A stretch of 64,000 nt of DNA from Linanthus parryae (lineage: Eukaryota; Streptophyta; Magnoliopsida; Ericales; Polemoniaceae), in the NCBI GenBank assembly GCA_023055425.1, contig JALGPY010000002.1, positions 46,176,821 through 46,240,820 of the forward strand, given 5' to 3'. Numbering within the stretch: position 1 is the first letter of the stretch; every line of letters begins with the position of its first letter. This document shows positions 59,655 to 64,000 of this stretch, piece by piece. A model generated the notes under the pieces. The model saw nothing but the letters and a program-made list of their open reading frames with translations, had not been told where the DNA came from and did not search any database. Position numbers and translations under genes: made by a program.

Positions 59655-60044
59655 GACTCCTAAAGATCATTATTCATCAGAAGTCATAAGAATCCTTGGT
59701 ACCTTTATCATGACATGCACATACAAATATGCTAACAACTAAAGGACTATCAAACAAGTTCAATACAGGCGCACTCCGAAGGACACAACGTTCAGTGCAG
59801 GCAGAAATAAATTGCAAACATATCACATAAAATTTGTTACCTTCTCTGTATGGGGCTTATAAAGGATTTCTTCTCCCGCTTCTCTCATTAAAAGCTAAAC
59901 ATGGATGTCTTTGTTCTCATTCTTCTTCTTCCTCTCTTCTTCTTCTTCTTCTGATGAGTAATAAAGCTCTAGCTTTATTTTCTGAAGAACAACAAAACTA
60001 AATTGAAACCTCAATATCATCGATGCGAACTGTTGATTTGTAAG
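59655..60044. other. Intergenic, no gene seen
   Basis: A TTC microsatellite lies at 59924-59953. The segment ends at the TSD of the TRIM. Confidence 0.5.
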
Positions 60045-60049
60045 AGACA

Positions 60050-60645
60050 TGTTGGGTATCATGTGTGAGCAGTTTGTCCCACATCGGGATGGTAGACATG
60101 AGGTTCATGGTTAAAATAGTATGATTTGGGCTCTAAACTCATAAGGTTGACCTTTTGGGTAAGTGGGCGTCCCAGATCATACTATGATGCTCCTCTCTCG
60201 CGGTGCATAACTCCCTACAAGTGGTATTAGAGCCGATGGTTCGTGCGCGCTGCCGTGGTGAATGAAGGGTGAGATGTGCGGTGTTCTCATGGATGGGTCT
60301 TCCATGAATGGTGGACCAGGTGTTCCTGCAGATGGTCAAATTCCTGTGTTGCTCCAGCAGGTGGTCTGGCATATGGTGGTCCGGTGCGCTCTCACAAAGG
60401 CGATTCAAAGAAATTCGGCAAATGCTTCCGGGCGAGGGGGAGCATGTTAAAGGGCTCACACATGAAGGGGGATATTGTTGGGTATCATGTGTGAGCAGTT
60501 TGTCCCACATCGGGATGGTGGACATGAGGTTCATGGTTAAAATAGTATGATTCGGGCCCTAAACTCATAAGGTTGACATTTTGGGTAAGTGGGTGTCCCA
60601 TATCATACTATGATGCTCCTCTCTCGCGGTGCTTATCTCCCTACA
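60050..60645 (+). mobile_element. TRIM retrotransposon, 596 bp, complete
   Basis: Two 170-bp LTRs (60050-60219 and 60476-60645) starting TGTTGGGTATCATG and ending CTCCCTACA, with a perfect 5-bp duplication AGACA (60045-60049, 60646-60650). The primer-binding site TGGTATTAGAGCC (60222-60234, one change from the initiator-Met form) and a polypurine tract GAAGGGGGAT (60464-60473) bracket a 256-bp interior. The interior reads in short frames (60262-60450) without any domain. The LTRs differ at about ten positions, so it is an older insertion that depended on proteins of other elements. Confidence 0.95.
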
Positions 60646-60650
60646 AGACA

Positions 60651-61179
60651 TACAAGTTCCTACGGTAAGTTTATTGTAAAATGGGAAGTTAAGATGTTGC
60701 ATTACCGCTTCAGGCACCCAAACTAGCTTCAGGTGAACATGAAAATCGTGAATGAGTTGTAGCTTATGTTGACAAGAGAAAGAAACTTAAGTTGTAAGAA
60801 TGTCGCCACCTTAACTTCAAATATAATGTGCTCTTCTTCCAGATGTCAGATTAAAAGGTTCATAGTCCAGACATCTCAAAGAAGGGCATGTTAGTTTATC
60901 TCTCTAATCAATTTTAGAGTTTGTCAAATGAACAATCAATTTCCTGGAATAGGAATGAGGCAGATAGAGAGTTCAATTTAAGGGAACAAAAACCAACATT
61001 GCAAAATAGTTGCTACACTGATGCGAGTCACAAGATACATAGGCAATAGTGAAATTTTAGAGCTTCATGAGTGAAGAACCTTCGAAAGTCAAAGATTTTA
61101 AATCGAGCAGTTCCTAGAGTACCGAAGCTTCAAATTCGAACGTTTGAAATCAAAGTCATACATAGACAACACCAAAAGG
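60651..61179. other. Intergenic, no gene seen
   Basis: No ORF, element end or repeat recognised. Confidence 0.45.
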
Positions 61180-61540
61180 TTAGGGTTTCAGAATATACAT
61201 GAAAATCCATCCAGAAATTTGAAACCAAACCTTAGGTAGTCTCTGAGCGAAATCAATCCCGACTCTGACGCCTGCCGCCCCTTTTACGCTATGGTTGAGA
61301 TTCTTTACCATAACCTGTAGCATTCGCCTAAGGACAATCAGAGCGATAGTGGCCTGACTGACCACACCACCAGCATTCAACATTCCCTTTCTCCTGAAAA
61401 CCATGATCTTGTGAACGAGGGGCTCTGAAAGATTGGCTCGGGTAAGAAAATGTCTTCTTTCTCTTTCCTGAATCATTATCCTTTTGGTTAGATTGCCTTC
61501 CCTTCTGTTGGTAACATCGAGAAAGTTTTTTTTGCCTCAC
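61180..61540 (-). pseudogene. Retrotransposon gag zinc-knuckle remnant
   Basis: The minus-strand frame 61540-61328 reads a basic, Gln/Lys/Ser-rich stretch ending in CWWCGQSGHYRSDCP, a perfect CCHC knuckle (C-x2-C-x4-H-x4-C) as in plant gypsy gag proteins. It stops just after; an overlapping frame continues to 61180 without clear domains. No LTR or pol is nearby. Confidence 0.7.
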
Positions 61541-62149
61541 CCCTTATATTTTCCAGGTATAGCTGGTGGTGACAGTACTTTTCCTTGAGTTTTCTTAGAA
61601 GTTTACTGTACTAGCTTGTGTATACCTTTTGAGTTTGTAGCTCTGACTATTTATATTTCAGTTTGTGAAATAAAAGTTTGATTTATTCAGTTCAACTCTT
61701 GTTCTGATTAGTTACTTTAATTTTATTTTCAAAAACAAATCACTCAGGTTTTCGGGTGTGACAACTTGTAGTATTACTTTTTTTTAGAAGTAGGTATAAC
61801 TCTTTGACTTTCCTGTAATTGGAGTATGTATTTTTTTCCAGTTTTTGGACTATGTATTAGGTCCGTCAAATAATTTTAGTATTATTGTTCTCCAAAAAAA
61901 TAATAATTTTAATATTAGGCATTTTAATCATTGACTTTTTGTTTAGTAAATACTATTTATTTGATTTGAAGTCTATTTATTTTGAAATAAAAAAAGGTCA
62001 GCTTATTTTTTAAACCATTCACCTTAACCCTTCTCCAATAACTAAGTACAAGTTCCCCTGGAAAAAATAATAACTAAGACAAATATAGATACTCACATGC
62101 GATCCATACCAAGAAAGAAATATGATATACAGTCCAAATTGTTCAATTA
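61541..62149. other. Intergenic, AT-rich, no gene seen
   Basis: No feature recognised. Confidence 0.45.
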
Positions 62150-62800
62150 AAAGTTCAGTTGAGTTATCAGTAAGATTGATCCATTTGAGTGGTGAATAAC
62201 AACTGGCGGACTAAAATAGCATATTTAAGCATTGACTCGCAATTGATAGCCCAAACTTGTAATTTAGAATTTTATTGAGTTCAATAGTAGAGCGCGACAA
62301 ATAATTTGAACGTTGAGTCACAATTGATAGCCGCTTTGGTCAAATTGTAATTCGCTTGAGTTTAGTAGGAGAAATTGATAGTCCTTTTGAATTGTGAGTC
62401 ACGGTTAGAAGTCATATTTGGTCAATTAGGAGTTCAATTGAGTCTATTAATAGAGAACAATAGTGCATGTGAGCGGTGAGTCACAATTAATGGTCATGTT
62501 GAGTAAATTAGAAGTCCGATTTAGTACAATATCAAATATTGGTAGTCAATTCGAGTCAAAAGGGACAATCCAATCTGGTCAATTCTTAGCTCGACTGAGT
62601 TCATAATAGTAAAGGGTCCGATTAGATGTGAATCACAATTGATAGCCCAATTTATCATTTATTCGTTCCATCGAGTTCATCAGTAATAATACATAATTTA
62701 ACTGAGAATTTAGTCACAACAACTGTCAGCTCATATTTGGTCCATTGGTAATTCGATAGAGTTCAATAGCAAGATAGATAAGTAATTTTGGGGTTCAATA
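62150..62800. repeat. Diverged tandem repeat, about 80-bp period
   Basis: The phrase GAGTCACAATTGATAG recurs in degraded form near 62233, 62313, 62396, 62478, 62630 and 62711, with a weaker copy near 62555. Between the copies, TTTGGTCAATTAGTAG and GAGTTCAATAGTA-like phrases also recur. That gives about seven copies at 76-83 bp spacing. No ORF spans it. Confidence 0.75.
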
Positions 62801-62806
62801 TTTTTT

Positions 62807-63827
62807 GGCTTAATTACTTAAAGCATACCCCCAATATAGTGAAACTAACACATTGCATCCCCCACTTCTACAATAGGCTTATTACATCCTCATTTTCAAT
62901 AAACTATACACTTTGAAACAAGTAAAAATATTCATAACAACACTATCCATATGTTAAAGGTAAATTCGGAAATACACACATATAGCTAATAAAGAAAAAG
63001 AAAAAATAAAAAAGATGGAGAAAAGAGACGAAGATACTGACGAAGATGGAGAAGAACATAGTCCAGGGACAGCCCTTCAATGTCCTGCTTGTCTCTCCTA
63101 ACAAAACACCACTACCAGAAGTCCTTTTATCAGTACATCTCAATCACCTTAACAAGCCACATCAACTATGGGTATCAATCTTTTGTCTCTCCCCAGATTT
63201 TCTCTGTGCCCCCCCCCCTTTCCCTCGATTGCTCTGTCTCTCCCTCTCTTCGATTAGGATTTGGGTTCAAATGGCCATATTCGACGGCGTTTGGGTCGAC
63301 ATAGCATTAATATGGGTTTTACTGTTCGTCTTGAAAGAACTTCGTTACAAAAAAAAAAAAAAAAAAAAAAAAAACCAAATTCTGGATTGCTTTTGACTTG
63401 TTGATGTTGAAGTTTTTATCTTTATTCTCAAAGGTTGATTCTTTATCATTATGTGACCCATGACCACTCATACCCCTCAGTGATTTGAGATTCATTTGAT
63501 GGTTTCAAATTCAATCCGAATGTTGATGTATTGATGGATTGGAGAAATTATGAGAGAAGAACATGAATATTGTTGGCCGGAATCTTTGTGGTTCGAGCGG
63601 CTTTGGTGTTGGCAGCAGGTGTGATGGTGCTAGTTATGGTGTTGTTCGTATTTTTATCGAATAGACCGTTTTACCCTCAAATAAATGGACCTAATTGTCA
63701 ATTTTTTTTATCAGTTGCAAAGCGTATAGTTTATTGAAAATGGGAGATGTAATAAGCCTATTGTAGAAGTGGGGGATGCAATGTGTTAGTTTCAGTATAT
63801 TGGGGGTATGCTTTAAGTAATTAAGCC
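62807..63827. mobile_element. Mutator-like element with long TIRs and 9-bp TSD
   Basis: Perfect 9-bp duplication ATATTTTTT (62798-62806, 63828-63836). Terminal inverted repeats of about 115 bp start GGCTTAATTACTTAAAGCAT and are nearly identical. The 9-bp TSD and long TIRs define MULEs. There is no transposase. The interior (about 62930-63710) has an unrelated, more GC-balanced composition, a poly(C) run, and a frame at 63046-63396 beginning MEKNIVQGQPFNVLLVSPNK, which may come from a captured host gene (Pack-MULE). Confidence 0.9.
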
Positions 63828-63885
63828 ATATTTTTTTATGATGGTGAATAATAAGGGTTTATAGTTATTACAAGTTAGCAATATT

Positions 63886-64000
63886 TAGGGATGGCAACAG
63901 ATTGGGCTTGAATCAGATCAGCCTAGATCAAGATCACATCTATAAGGTTTCGGGCCGGATTTTGCCAGATTCGAATCGGATTATCCATCGGATCACGACA
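63886..64000 (+). mobile_element. Left end of a hAT-like element, cut by the window edge
   Basis: TAGGGATGGCAACAG at 63886 matches the end of the hAT-like MITE at 38997, followed by ATCGGAT/GATCACG-type blocks. The other end lies outside the window. Confidence 0.6.

Overview
The window is nuclear DNA from a repeat-rich flowering plant, most likely a eudicot. The basis is the plant Ty1/copia and Ty3/gypsy lineages, a CACTA element, plant L1-type LINEs with DUF4283-like ORF1, tRNA-derived SINEs, a TRIM, and defensin-like cysteine-rich peptide genes with a phase-1 intron after the signal peptide. I see no rRNA genes, genuine tRNA genes or CRISPR arrays. Species cannot be assigned from the sequence alone.

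Layout. (1) 1-18.5 kb: one large Tat-lineage Ty3/gypsy element on the minus strand, with a 55-56 bp minisatellite downstream of pol. A complete, very young Angela-like copia element (7242-15739, perfect 5-bp TSD, intact 1316-1326 aa gag-pol, near-identical LTRs) sits inside its protease region. (2) 18.6-21.6 kb: the first host gene, a two-exon defensin-like gene (DEFL1, 20275-20707), with a hAT MITE just upstream of its TATA box and a SINE downstream. (3) 21.6-29.8 kb: a decayed copia fragment, a 3-kb solo LTR and a decayed LINE. (4) 29.8-34.1 kb: a complete 4.3-kb CACTA element (TSD TCA) carrying a transposase remnant and spliced fragments of an importin-beta (importin-7/SAD2-like) gene. (5) 34.2-39.5 kb: a 52-aa secreted-peptide ORF that is half of an inverted duplication, followed by a run of MITEs (Stowaway, two hAT, a nested PIF/Harbinger-like one rich in G-tracts) and a SINE. 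(6) 41.4-41.9 kb: second defensin-like gene (DEFL2), paralogous to DEFL1 from promoter to 3' end. (7) 42.5-53.4 kb: an L1-type LINE on the minus strand (13-bp TSD) with a Tekay-like LTR element, stripped of gag-pol, inserted in its RNase H region. (8) 53.6-57.9 kb: a non-autonomous copia-like element on the minus strand with a triplicated primer-binding site and a solo LTR inside it. (9) 57.95-58.1 kb: a third defensin-like exon, frameshifted. (10) 58.2-64 kb: gene remnants, a complete TRIM (60050-60645), an old ~80-bp tandem repeat, a long-TIR Mutator-like element (9-bp TSD) and the start of another hAT-like element.

How it fits together. The host content is small: a dispersed cluster of defensin-like genes (two apparently intact, one broken) and one candidate secreted peptide. 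The rest is a TE nest whose order can often be read from TSDs and interruptions. DEFL1 and DEFL2 share TATA region, intron position and all eight cysteine spacings, but each promoter carries its own MITE, which could have altered their expression independently.
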